From: Flavobacterium sp.
Lineage (GTDB): Bacteria > Bacteroidota > Bacteroidia > Flavobacteriales > Flavobacteriaceae
Reading direction: 5' to 3'
Assembly (NCBI RefSeq): GCF_027531705.1
Contig: NZ_JAPZSP010000004.1
Coordinates: forward strand, 62,001 to 126,000
Length of the DNA: 64,000 nucleotides
The translations under genes and the position numbers were made by a program. A model generated the notes under the pieces. It was not told where the DNA came from. It did not search any database and saw only the letters and a list, made by a program, of their open reading frames with translations. This document shows, piece by piece, positions 45,092 to 53,537 of this stretch (positions are counted from its first letter, which is position 1; every line of letters begins with the position of its first letter).

Positions 45092-46317
45092 TCTTCTTTT
45101 GAATAAGGTGAATAATCACTATCATTCCATCTTCGTTGCTCAAAACTATTTTTAATAAAAAATAAAATTATGACTATTATTAAAAAAACAACAAAAGCTG
45201 AAACGAAATTCCAATTGTCACTTTTATCCCAATAAACATCAATTTTAAATCTTGAATTTGAAACATCATTCGTGTCTTTACTAGGAACAAAAGTAATTTT
45301 ATATTTTCCAGAACTTACACCACAAATATTAAACTCATCAGTCGTATCTCCTTCTGTCCAGTTTTCTCCTCCTTCATATCCGTGATAATATTCAATATCT
45401 TTAGAAAAATAAGACGATTCACCTGTGGTTTGATTTACCAATGAAAAATCAGTTGCAACCCAAGAATTATCAACGTCTGAATTAATAAAAATTTTTAAAG
45501 GAGCAATCGGACCTTTTAATTCAAAAACATCTGTTGAAATTTCTTTGTTATTATTATCAAGCAAATTTATTTCATTAGAATATACTAACTGATTTTTAGA
45601 ACTATTACTAAAATACAAATGAGAAATTAAAATAAAAACACAGGCACTACAAAACACAATAATTGTGTTGTTTAAATTGAAATAAAAAGGTTGAACCATT
45701 CCAACTTGAGATTTAGTAGGAACAGATTTAATATTAAAAATACTTTTAATCTCTTTTGATGAAATGTGCTTTCCTAAAAAAGAGGTTTGTTTTCCGTCTT
45801 CGATTTCTATTGAAAGTAAACTTGGTGGGCAAATGAAATCAGCATATTCTATATTTTCATCTTTATCAATTTGATATTCAAAAAAACCTGCACCTGAAAA
45901 ATCAATATACTTACCTCGATCGTAAAGTTTATAATCGATGTCTTCATAATAAATTTCTCTTACAAACTTATCAGTACTCTTCAATTCAATTCCCTCAGAA
46001 ACAGTCCAATTACCATTTTCTTCAGTAAAATATTTTTTAGAATTATTATCAGAAATCAATTCATATTCTAACCAAGAATCATTTGATAAATCTTTCTTTA
46101 AAATAACATTTGAAACACAATATTTTTGATTTTCAAAATCAACGATTGTACCTATTGGAATTACATAATTAAATGAAGATTTATTTGAACTTTTTAATTT
46201 TAAATTACCATTTTCATTCTTATGAAGTGAAAAGCAATTTACACAAATATAGTAGTGATATGAAACTTCATATTGCACATTTAAAACATGATTACAGCTC
46301 AAACAACTTACTTCCAT
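45088..46317 (-). CDS. zinc-ribbon plus DUF4178 membrane protein
   Basis: A 409-residue protein. The N-terminus has two CxxC pairs (CLSC, CVNC), a likely zinc ribbon. Then comes a DUF4178-type region (GTIVDFENQKYCVSNVILKK, and an aromatic YKLYDRGKYIDFSGAGFFEY block). Two membrane segments (about residues 220 and 375) flank an extracytoplasmic part. DUF4178 has no known reaction. Coupling to DUF350 and to SpeD/SpeE suggests work on a polyamine or on membrane charge. Confidence 0.82.
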   Translation of the reverse strand: MEVSCLSCNHVLNVQYEVSYHYYICVNCFSLHKNENGNLKLKSSNKSSFNYVIPIGTIVDFENQKYCVSNVILKKDLSNDSWLEYELISDNNSKKYFTEENGNWTVSEGIELKSTDKFVREIYYEDIDYKLYDRGKYIDFSGAGFFEYQIDKDENIEYADFICPPSLLSIEIEDGKQTSFLGKHISSKEIKSIFNIKSVPTKSQVGMVQPFYFNLNNTIIVFCSACVFILISHLYFSNSSKNQLVYSNEINLLDNNNKEISTDVFELKGPIAPLKIFINSDVDNSWVATDFSLVNQTTGESSYFSKDIEYYHGYEGGENWTEGDTTDEFNICGVSSGKYKITFVPSKDTNDVSNSRFKIDVYWDKSDNWNFVSAFVVFLIIVIILFFIKNSFEQRRWNDSDYSPYSKEE

Positions 46318-46680
46318 CTATCTGAATATTTCGTGCTTTGAAATTATTTCTCCTTCAAAAAATTCAACAAATTTTTCTACTATTTCTCTAACCGTTTCTG
46401 TATTATCTTTAAAATAATTACACAAATATACATCAAGAGTTAATTGCATAAACTCTGGCCAAGTATGAATACAAATATGAGATTCTTTTAAACAAATTGC
46501 AATTGTATAACTTTTATTGTCAAAATCATGAACTGAAATCCCAACTTTTTCTAGCTGAAATTCTTCTAAAATTTTCTCAGAAAACTCAATAAAAACCTCA
46601 CTATTTGTTAGTTTATCAACATGAAAAACTTTTAACGTTATGAGTTTATGCAATCCATTTAAACTAGATTTTTGAATCAT
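46318..46680 (-). CDS. speD: S-adenosylmethionine decarboxylase, pyruvoyl type
   Basis: A 120-residue class 1B AdoMet decarboxylase. The self-cleavage site is Glu66-Ser67 in KESHIC, which makes the pyruvoyl group; the catalytic His72 lies in HTWPE and Cys87 in DVYLCNY. All needed residues are present. It makes decarboxylated SAM, the aminopropyl donor, for the spermidine synthase-like gene at the other end of the operon. Confidence 0.92.
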   Translation of the reverse strand: MIQKSSLNGLHKLITLKVFHVDKLTNSEVFIEFSEKILEEFQLEKVGISVHDFDNKSYTIAICLKESHICIHTWPEFMQLTLDVYLCNYFKDNTETVREIVEKFVEFFEGEIISKHEIFR

Positions 46681-46749
46681 CTATAGATATTTTTGTAAAT
46701 TAACAACTAATGTTGATTTTACGCAAGTAATTTTGTTTTGTTACAAAAA

Positions 46750-46771
46750 AAGCGAAAATTTCTTTTCGCTT
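46750..46771 (-). terminator. terminator after ferredoxin
   Basis: AAGCGAAAA and TTTTCGCTT form a 9-bp stem with a short loop, with a U run on the minus strand, directly past the ferredoxin stop codon. Confidence 0.75.
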
Positions 46772-46774
46772 CTA

Positions 46775-47107
46775 TTATTGTTCTGGTGCAATTTCGAGTT
46801 CTAATCCGTCGATGGCTTCTGTAATTGGAATTTGGCAACCCAATCTTGAATTTTCTTTTACATGATAAGCTTCCCAAAGCATGGCTTCTTCGTCGGGATT
46901 TCTTTCTAATGAAATAACATCATTTAAAACGTAGCATTGACATGATGCACACATTGCCATTCCGCCACAGACACCAACGGTTCCTTCTTCGGCTAATTCA
47001 TAAGCACGAATTAGTTCCATGATGTTCATGTTCATGTCGGTTGGAGCTTGAACTTCGTGTCGTTCTCCGTTTCTATCGGTTATGTATACTGTTACGTCTT
47101 GTGGCAT
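46775..47107 (-). CDS. 2Fe-2S ferredoxin
   Basis: A 110-residue ferredoxin of the plant/adrenodoxin type with the cluster ligands CGGMAMCASC and a fourth Cys in RLGCQIPI. It carries electrons from the reductase encoded just upstream, whose stop overlaps its ATG by 1 nt. Confidence 0.93.
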   Translation of the reverse strand: MPQDVTVYITDRNGERHEVQAPTDMNMNIMELIRAYELAEEGTVGVCGGMAMCASCQCYVLNDVISLERNPDEEAMLWEAYHVKENSRLGCQIPITEAIDGLELEIAPEQ

Positions 47108-48159
47108 TAGTCAATCGATTTTACAACTGCTTTTTCAGCTTCTTTTCTAGTTCCGTCGAATCCGTCAACTCCAGAAACTGTTGTATATTTTAAAACATAT
47201 CGTTTTCCTGGATTAATTCTTTGGTAAACACTTTGGCACATTAAAGTTGCTTCGTGGAAACCACACAAAATTAATTTTAATTTTCCTGGATAAATATTTA
47301 CATCTCCAATAGCATAAATTCCATCGATGTTGGTTTGGTAATCTAAAGCGTTGTTTACTTTAATGGCGTTTTTTTCTATTTCTAATCCCCAATTTGCGAT
47401 CGCTCCAAGTTTTGGAGTTAATCCGAAAAGTGGAATAAAATAATCGGTTTCAAAAACTTGTTGAACGCCTTCGTTTTCTAAAACAATACTTTCAACATGG
47501 TCTTTTCCGTTAATAGCTACAACTTCTGCTGGAGTAATCAAGTTGATTTTTCCAAGTTTTTTCAATTCTTGTACTTTTTCAACTGAATCTAAAGCACCAC
47601 GGAATTCGTTTCTTCTATGTACCAAAGTAACTTCTGAAGCCACGTTTGAAAGGAAAATACTCCAATCTAAAGCAGAATCGCCACCACCTGCAATTACAAT
47701 TCGTTTATCACGGAATAATTCTGGATCTTTTACAAAATATTCTACTCCTTTTTCTTCGTAGAAAGTAATATTTTCTAATTGTGGTTTTCTTGGTTCGAAA
47801 GTTCCTAAGCCACCTGCAATAGCCACCGCTTTGGCGTGATGTTTTGTTCCTTTATTAGTAGTAACTATAAAAGTTCCGTCTTCTAATTTATCTATAGTTT
47901 CAGCGGTTTCAGCCAAGGTAAATCCTGGTTGAAATTGTTTGATTTGTTCCATTAAATTGGTCACTAAATCACCTGCTAAAACTTCAGGATACCCTGGAAT
48001 GTCAAAAATTGGTTTTTTAGGATATAACTCTGCCAATTGTCCTCCTGGTTGTGGAAGAGCATCAATTATATGACATTTTAATTGTAAAAGTCCTGCTTCA
48101 AAAACGGCAAAAAGTCCAGTTGGACCTGCTCCTATAATAAGTATATCTGTTTCAATCAT
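47107..48159 (-). CDS. ferredoxin--NAD(P)H reductase (thioredoxin-reductase-like)
   Basis: A 350-residue flavoprotein with the FAD motif IIGAGPTGLFAVFEAG and the NAD(P) motif IVIAGGGDSALDW, and no redox-active CxxC. This is the YumC-type ferredoxin reductase layout. It pairs with the ferredoxin gene, which it overlaps by 1 nt. Confidence 0.9.
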   Translation of the reverse strand: MIETDILIIGAGPTGLFAVFEAGLLQLKCHIIDALPQPGGQLAELYPKKPIFDIPGYPEVLAGDLVTNLMEQIKQFQPGFTLAETAETIDKLEDGTFIVTTNKGTKHHAKAVAIAGGLGTFEPRKPQLENITFYEEKGVEYFVKDPELFRDKRIVIAGGGDSALDWSIFLSNVASEVTLVHRRNEFRGALDSVEKVQELKKLGKINLITPAEVVAINGKDHVESIVLENEGVQQVFETDYFIPLFGLTPKLGAIANWGLEIEKNAIKVNNALDYQTNIDGIYAIGDVNIYPGKLKLILCGFHEATLMCQSVYQRINPGKRYVLKYTTVSGVDGFDGTRKEAEKAVVKSID

Positions 48160-48163
48160 TTTG

Positions 48164-48213
48164 AAAGTTTATGAGTTTAAAAGTTTATGAGTTTAGAAGT
48201 TTAGAAGTTTAAA
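48164..48213. repeat. AGTTTAAA-type short tandem repeat upstream of the ferredoxin reductase
   Basis: Words such as AGTTTATGAGTTTAAAAGTT are repeated about five times, beginning a few nt upstream of the reductase start, in the same orientation as the other copies. Confidence 0.7.
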
Positions 48214-48267
48214 GATGCAAAAATCCAAAACATAAATTATTAAACATATGATATTTGTCAGTTACAT

Positions 48268-48358
48268 GATGCGTTAGGGATTGCAGTGGAAATCCTTTTA
48301 TTTTTTCTTTAAAAATAAAAGATTGCAACGGAAAGCCCGACCTGAAAGGGAACGCCCA
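48268..48358 (+). repeat. dispersed intergenic hairpin element, copy R6
   Basis: It has AGTGGAAATCC, the stem TTTTATTTTT and AAAAATAAAA around TCTTT, then GCAACGGAAAGCCCG. It lies between the NifU-like and ferredoxin reductase genes. Confidence 0.75.
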
Positions 48359-48365
48359 AATAAAA

Positions 48366-48605
48366 TTATGCAATATTTTCTACAGTCTCAATTTGAGGAG
48401 CATACTTTTTGATGGTAGTTTCAACTCCAGCTTTTAAAGTCATTTGATTTACGCTACAACCAATACAAGCACCTTCAAAACGTACCTTCACGTGTTTTTC
48501 CTCATCAATAGAAACCAATTTAATATCACCACCATCTGAATTCAAAAAAGGTCTGATTTCTTCTAATGCTTTTTCGATATTGAATGTTAATTCTTCGTGT
48601 GTCAT
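48366..48605 (-). CDS. NifU C-terminal-domain protein
   Basis: A 79-residue NifU-type scaffold with the CxxC cluster motif ACIGCSVNQMTLK. It assembles and hands over Fe-S clusters. It lies downstream of mrp, a common pair for cluster transfer. Confidence 0.93.
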   Translation of the reverse strand: MTHEELTFNIEKALEEIRPFLNSDGGDIKLVSIDEEKHVKVRFEGACIGCSVNQMTLKAGVETTIKKYAPQIETVENIA

Positions 48606-48609
48606 TTTT

Positions 48610-48692
48610 TTTAGTTTTCAGTTTTCAGTTTTCAGTCGCAGTAATCAGTCTTATATATTAACTGCTCACTGTGACTGCTTACTGAACACTAT
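48610..48692. repeat. short TTTTCAGT-type repeat between NifU and mrp
   Basis: AGTTTTCAGTTTTCAGT and CAGTCGCAGTAATCAGT are followed by related CTCACTGTGACTGC words. The set resembles the repeats at 22500 and 37864. Confidence 0.6.
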
Positions 48693-49819
48693 TTTTTAAC
48701 AGCAGAACATCCTGCCATTGTTGTTATTTTGATTGCTTCGGTTGGAGCAAGATTTTCGTTTCTATTCACTACTTCTTGAACCACGTTTCTAGCGATTTCT
48801 TCGTATATTTTTTCTAATGGAGATGCCGTTTGCAATGCTGCTGGACGTCCATAATCTCCTGCTTCGCGGATGCTTTGCACCAATGGAACTTCGCCTAAAA
48901 ATGGAATATTCAAATCTTCCGCAAGGTTTTTTGCGCCTTCTTTTCCGAAGATGTAATATTTGTTATTTGGCAATTCTTCTGGTGTGAAATAAGCCATGTT
49001 TTCGATAATACCTAAAACTGGAACATTGATGGCGTCACTTTGGAACATTGCAACACCTTTTCGAGCATCGGCTAAAGCTACATTTTGAGGCGTACTTACC
49101 ACAACCGCACCTGTAATAGGCAATGCTTGCATAATTGACAAGTGAATATCTCCTGTTCCTGGCGGTAAATCGATTAACATGAAGTCTAATTGTCCCCAAT
49201 CGGCATCAAAAATCATTTGGTTTAATGCTTTAGCAGCCATTGGTCCACGCCAAATAACGGCTTGACTTGGTGAAGTAAAAAATCCGATGGAAAGTAATTT
49301 GATTTCATAACTTTCGATTGGTTTCATTTTAGATTTCCCGTCAATTTCAACAGAAATTGGTTTTTCGTTTTCTACATCGAACATTATTGGCATACTTGGT
49401 CCGTAAATATCGGCATCAAGAACACCAACACTGAATCCCATTTTAGCTAAAGTTACGGCTAAATTTGCAGTAGTTGTAGATTTTCCAACACCACCTTTTC
49501 CAGAAGCTACGGCAATAATATTACTAATTCCTGGAATTGATTTTCCTTTTATTTCGTTTGGATTTTCTTTAGCTTCGACTTTGATATTTACTTTCACAAC
49601 AGCATCAGGAGAGAATTGTTCGTGAATTAGTTTTTTAATATCGTCTTCAGCTCTTTTTTTGATGTGCATTGCTGGAGTTGAAATCAACAAATCAACAACA
49701 ACCTCATCGCCAAAAGTGATTACATTTTGAACCGCACCACTTTCGACCATGTTTTTTCCTTCGCCAGCAATAGTTATTGTTTCTAATGCTTTTAGGATTT
49801 CTTTTCTATCTAACTTCAT
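48689..49819 (-). CDS. mrp: Mrp/NBP35-type Fe-S cluster carrier ATPase
   Basis: A 376-residue ATPase. An N-terminal DUF59-like domain (about 1-90) is followed by the deviant P-loop ASGKGGVGKSTTTANLA and the LIDLPPGTGDIHLS block. The usual Mrp CxxC cluster pair is not visible near the end (only GCSAVKK). It loads Fe-S clusters into apo-proteins. An AGTTTAAA-type repeat lies just upstream. Confidence 0.94.
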   Translation of the reverse strand: MKLDRKEILKALETITIAGEGKNMVESGAVQNVITFGDEVVVDLLISTPAMHIKKRAEDDIKKLIHEQFSPDAVVKVNIKVEAKENPNEIKGKSIPGISNIIAVASGKGGVGKSTTTANLAVTLAKMGFSVGVLDADIYGPSMPIMFDVENEKPISVEIDGKSKMKPIESYEIKLLSIGFFTSPSQAVIWRGPMAAKALNQMIFDADWGQLDFMLIDLPPGTGDIHLSIMQALPITGAVVVSTPQNVALADARKGVAMFQSDAINVPVLGIIENMAYFTPEELPNNKYYIFGKEGAKNLAEDLNIPFLGEVPLVQSIREAGDYGRPAALQTASPLEKIYEEIARNVVQEVVNRNENLAPTEAIKITTMAGCSAVKK

Positions 49820-49824
49820 CTTCT

Positions 49825-49860
49825 TGTTTAAAAGTTTATGAGTTTAAAAGTTTAAAAGTT
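49825..49860. repeat. AGTTTAAA-type short tandem repeat upstream of mrp
   Basis: GTTTAAAAGTTTATGAGT and further copies lie 6 to 40 nt before the mrp start, in the same relative orientation as at the other four genes. Confidence 0.7.
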
Positions 49861-50160
49861 GGCTAACTTTTTATTTAAACTGAATATGAATTGCAAAGAT
49901 AGTAAGAAGTTTAAAAGTATGATAGCAACAAGCTTTAAAGTTTTGTTATAATGAGATAGTTGATTTCTATATGGTTTTTGGAATTAATTGTGAATTTTGG
50001 AAAAATTAGGGAATAATTGAAATTCAATTTTCTAAAAGACATTAATAAATAAGTTTCTAAAAAATGATTTGTTCCTTGTTTGGAAGTCAAACTTTCAAGT
50101 ATTTTTTGTGTATTTTTAATTATTAGAATGAGTAAAAATATGATTTACAAATCAACAAAA

Positions 50161-50190
50161 AAGAGCAACTTAAATAGTTAAGTTGCTCTT
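50161..50190 (-). terminator. terminator after the second YceI gene
   Basis: AAGAGCAACTTAA, loop ATAG, TTAAGTTGCTCTT is a 13-bp perfect stem with a U run on the minus strand. Confidence 0.88.
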
Positions 50191-50215
50191 CTGTAACAAA
50201 ATAAAAAAATTGAGG

Positions 50216-50782
50216 TTAATACTGTAAAAACAAATTAAAATTAATATCAATATTATCATTAACTTCTATTAAGCCAAATATTTTTTTGGGACATTTTAAA
50301 TTGAAATCTTTGATATTTAATCTTAATGTTCCTTTTACGTTACTATTTTTTTCATTAAAAGCCATTGGAATTACATATTCTTTTGATTTTCCTGCAATTT
50401 CAATATTTAATTTAGTCATAAGGTAATTGTTGTTTATGTCTAGTTCCTTCAATTCAATATTTATATTATCATAATCATCAGCTTTCAAAATTGTTTTGAA
50501 ATCTTTAGTAATCATTTTATTTTTACAATCAAAACCTTTGCTTTTTATGGCGATTTTTGCATTACTTAAAGTGATTTTAGTTTCGTTATTTTTAAAAGTT
50601 GTAACTAAAATTTCATCTTCAAGATAATTAGAATTGTATTTACATTGGAAGGAATTTACATTAGATTTTCCATTAATAGTCACTTCACTTTTAGGTGAAA
50701 TTTTCACTTTTGTTTTGTTTATGATAGTGAAACCAAAACAAAGAAAAATTAAAACTAATATTGTAATTCTATATGCTTTCAT
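50216..50782 (-). CDS. YceI-like secreted protein
   Basis: A 188-residue protein. Its signal peptide (ITILVLIFLCFGFTII) precedes a beta-barrel domain with the YceI-like pattern (SEVTINGKSNVNSFQC, and the end VNDNIDINFNLFL). YceI proteins bind isoprenoid-type lipids in a lipocalin-like fold. It is divergent in sequence from the other YceI gene in this operon. Confidence 0.75.
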   Translation of the reverse strand: MKAYRITILVLIFLCFGFTIINKTKVKISPKSEVTINGKSNVNSFQCKYNSNYLEDEILVTTFKNNETKITLSNAKIAIKSKGFDCKNKMITKDFKTILKADDYDNINIELKELDINNNYLMTKLNIEIAGKSKEYVIPMAFNEKNSNVKGTLRLNIKDFNLKCPKKIFGLIEVNDNIDINFNLFLQY

Positions 50783-50790
50783 GACTTTTT

Positions 50791-50824
50791 AAAAAGAGAA
50801 AAGCTTAAACGCTTTTCTCTTTTT
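50791..50824. terminator. hairpin between the barrel and the second YceI gene
   Basis: AAAAAGAGAAAAGC and GCTTTTCTCTTTTT form a 14-bp stem. As it lies after the barrel gene stop, it may attenuate readthrough into the YceI gene. Confidence 0.65.
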
Positions 50825-50839
50825 TGTTTTTTAAGATTA

Positions 50840-52249
50840 TTAGAAAGTTATTACTGCTTCAAACATTAGACCATCGAATTTTCCACCGTATAAATCATTT
50901 AAGCTATTTCCACTAAATTCTGAATAATCATTGTATTTTTGAGTAGTGTAACCAAGTTTTGCTAAAATGTTTTTAGTCATAAACCAACCTAAAGAAGATT
51001 CAAATCTGTCAACACTAACTTCTTTTGCATCAGCATTGGCTAATTTTCCAGAAACTGTATTATATCTTGCTCCAATGTAGAATTTGTCATTTGTTCCAAA
51101 TCTATACACTACATCACCTGCAAATTGATTTACTTTTCTAGTTTCATCTACACCTTTTTTGTCTCCACCACTAGCTAATTCAATTGTTCCAAAAAATTCT
51201 AATCCTTTAAATTTCACAAATGGATTAACCATTACAGTTGTAAACCAGTTACCAAAACCAGGATTAAATCTACCTGTAGTTTGATTGGCAGCTAAATCAG
51301 TAGTAGCATTATTAGTAACAGAAGTTGTACCATAAGTATAGGCTGCATGAGACATAACATAGTAGTAACGGCTACCTGCTCTTTCAGAACTCCATGGATT
51401 ACCACTCATATTTGCACTGTGAGCAAATGAACCTGTTATTCTAAGTCTTAAATCATCACTTAATTGTTTGTCAAATCCTAATTTCGCTAGTATTGTAGGT
51501 GAAATTGTTGTGTTTTGATCTGGTGTAGCAGCAGTTGTAGCAGCTGGAACAAATTCAGTGACATTTTGATTTAATTTACCATTTGTCATTCCAAACATAC
51601 TTACAAAACCTCCTCTATTATAGTATAATTCTGCTCCCATTTCTGTTGTAAATGAATCCATAATATTACTTTCAATAAAAGGATTTACTATAGCATTACC
51701 ATTGTCAGATCTTCTAAAGTGCGCATCACCATAATTGTTTTCCATTTGTCCGATTTTGATTGTTGCATATTTCATAAAACCAGCTAAGAAATCTTTTTTA
51801 ATAAAATCTAATTTGTCTATTTGTAAGTAACCACCTTTTACCCAAGTTTCATTATGGTGTCTTGCAGCCAAATATAAATCTAAGTTAACTCTAACACCAT
51901 CATATAATTGAGCACCAATTGTCATATTTGCTGTAGGCAAGTTAAATTGATTTTCAAGATTATTAAGTCTATAATTTGTAATTGCTGTTCCGTTTGAAGC
52001 TGCATAAGAACCTTCTTGATGATCATTAAAAGAATTCATAGCTTGAAATTGTAAAGCAAATGCTCCACCTAGGTCTACACTAATTCCTTTAAATTCTACA
52101 CTGTCTTTTTTAACATCAAATTGATTGATTGCATCTTGATTTCTTGGGATTAAGTTTTGCATATTTCCAAAACTAACCTGTTGAGCCTGAATTAACCCTG
52201 ATACCATCAGGGCTAAAGCTATTACTGAATTTTTGAAATTTGTTCTCAT
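50840..52249 (-). CDS. outer-membrane porin-like beta-barrel protein
   Basis: A 469-residue protein with a signal peptide ending LIQAQ. The rest is long amphipathic strands (VRVNLDLYLAARHH, KFYIGARYNTVSGKL) and ends in an aromatic strand (FEAVITF), as for outer-membrane porins. Between two YceI genes, it may move their ligand (inference). Confidence 0.8.
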   Translation of the reverse strand: MRTNFKNSVIALALMVSGLIQAQQVSFGNMQNLIPRNQDAINQFDVKKDSVEFKGISVDLGGAFALQFQAMNSFNDHQEGSYAASNGTAITNYRLNNLENQFNLPTANMTIGAQLYDGVRVNLDLYLAARHHNETWVKGGYLQIDKLDFIKKDFLAGFMKYATIKIGQMENNYGDAHFRRSDNGNAIVNPFIESNIMDSFTTEMGAELYYNRGGFVSMFGMTNGKLNQNVTEFVPAATTAATPDQNTTISPTILAKLGFDKQLSDDLRLRITGSFAHSANMSGNPWSSERAGSRYYYVMSHAAYTYGTTSVTNNATTDLAANQTTGRFNPGFGNWFTTVMVNPFVKFKGLEFFGTIELASGGDKKGVDETRKVNQFAGDVVYRFGTNDKFYIGARYNTVSGKLANADAKEVSVDRFESSLGWFMTKNILAKLGYTTQKYNDYSEFSGNSLNDLYGGKFDGLMFEAVITF

Positions 52250-52268
52250 TTTTATTGATTTATTGATT

Positions 52269-52856
52269 TTAATTATAAGTTACTTTGAAATTTACTACCA
52301 CATCCTTACCTGTTCTTATTGTTCCCAAAAGAGCTTTTGGTGGTTTTACACCATAAACAGTCATGTCAATTTTTTGTTTTCCAGAAAAAACTACTTTTTC
52401 TCCAGCTACTTTTATTGTGAATGATTGGTTTATTAATTTTGTTGCTCCAGCAACTGTTAAATTACCTTGAGTTTCTACTGAGAAATTTCCATCTGAAACT
52501 TTAGTTATTTTAATCACTTTAGTCAACTTAAAGACTATAGATTTATGAACTTTTCCGTTCAATGCTTTAATTGTATTAGCATCCATACCATCATGTGTGC
52601 TTTTTAACTGATCGACATCAACGCTAAAATCCAAACTTTTTATTTCTTTTAGTGTATTTGCATCGATAACTAAATTTGCCTTTCCGTACATTTTTTTTGC
52701 ATCAATTGTCCAATCATGAAGATTAGATGTTCCATCGACTGTTAGTTTGCTTTCTGCAGAAACAACTTTTGCCTCTTGTGCTACTAAAGAAAATATGTTT
52801 GAAAAAAATAGAAGTATAATTAGTGCTTTTTTGTAATTGTTTTTACTAGTGTTCAT
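52269..52856 (-). CDS. YceI-family secreted protein
   Basis: A 195-residue protein from the ATG at 52856; the upstream in-frame TTG would only lengthen the leader. A signal peptide (IILLFFSNIFSLVAQ) is followed by a clear YceI domain: AESKLTVDGTSNLHDWTIDA, LKSTHDGMDANTIKALNG and KPPKALLGTIRTGK. It likely binds a lipid or isoprenoid in the periplasm. First gene of the operon. Confidence 0.87.
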   Translation of the reverse strand: MNTSKNNYKKALIILLFFSNIFSLVAQEAKVVSAESKLTVDGTSNLHDWTIDAKKMYGKANLVIDANTLKEIKSLDFSVDVDQLKSTHDGMDANTIKALNGKVHKSIVFKLTKVIKITKVSDGNFSVETQGNLTVAGATKLINQSFTIKVAGEKVVFSGKQKIDMTVYGVKPPKALLGTIRTGKDVVVNFKVTYN

Positions 52857-53213
52857 CGCAATTGTTTTTAAATTATAGGACAAATTTGCAATGAAAACTA
52901 AATACGTATTATGACTTTTGTCACATTTGTTACAAAAAGAAAGTTAGATATTTATTAAACAACAACTAAATCGATATAGTTGTATCAATATTTTGTGCAC
53001 TATTTATATTTTCATTAAACCATTTTTAGTATAGTAAGAAAAAGCCTGCTTAAAAATTATTTTGAATACGATTACATTAAAAAAAACCTCTAGAAAGAGG
53101 CGAAGTAATTTAAAAGAAAAACTGATTAAAAAAGAAAATGGAAAAATTATTCAATCTTTTGAAAGGAGAAAACTTGGTGTGATTTTATAGATTTTTGAAG
53201 AATTAGGAACTAA
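52857..53213. other. 357-bp intergenic region
   Basis: It contains the YceI operon upstream region and a small terminator for the ATL gene at 53087-53100. I see no gene in it. Confidence 0.6.
53087..53100 (-). terminator. short terminator after the MGMT-like gene
   Basis: CCTCT, loop AGAA, AGAGG forms a 5-bp stem, with eight U residues downstream on the minus strand. It lies more than 100 nt past the stop. Confidence 0.5.
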
Positions 53214-53537
53214 TTACAAATCCATCATTGGTTGCCAAAAGTGCTTTTCAAAATCTACAATTTGATTATCAACCACTTCTATTCCTTCGTTTTCGAGTAA
53301 TTGCTGCATTAAATTGGTTCCGTCAAAATGATGTTTACCTGAAAGTAGTCCTTTTCGGTTCACAACTCTGTGTGCTGGAATATCATCCATATTGTGAGAT
53401 GCATTCATTGCCCAGCCAACCATTCTTGCAGAACGAGCTGTTCCTAAAGCTTTGGCAATGGCTCCATAAGAAGTTACTCTTCCTTCGGGAATTTGACGTG
53501 CTATGGCATAAACGCGTTCAAAGAAATTTTCTTCCAT
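53214..53537 (-). CDS. MGMT-fold alkyltransferase-like (ATL) protein
   Basis: A 107-residue protein with the MGMT DNA-binding fold (PEGRVTSYGAIAKALG, SARMVGWAMNAS) but with IPAHRVVN where the active methyltransferases have PCHRV. Without the Cys it cannot take up the alkyl group; ATL proteins of this kind bind alkylated bases and recruit nucleotide excision repair. Starts at ATG 53537, overlapping the LysE gene stop by 1 nt. Confidence 0.88.
   Translation of the reverse strand: MEENFFERVYAIARQIPEGRVTSYGAIAKALGTARSARMVGWAMNASHNMDDIPAHRVVNRKGLLSGKHHFDGTNLMQQLLENEGIEVVDNQIVDFEKHFWQPMMDL

Larger units (their letters stand above)
49820..50215. other. 396-bp intergenic region
   Basis: It contains the AGTTTAAA repeat next to mrp and a strong terminator for the YceI gene. 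No gene was found in the rest. Confidence 0.7.

Noticed and set aside
53037..53190. An open frame without a start codon that ends in a basic tail.
   Set aside because: It has no start codon and lies over a terminator; no gene remnant could be recognised.
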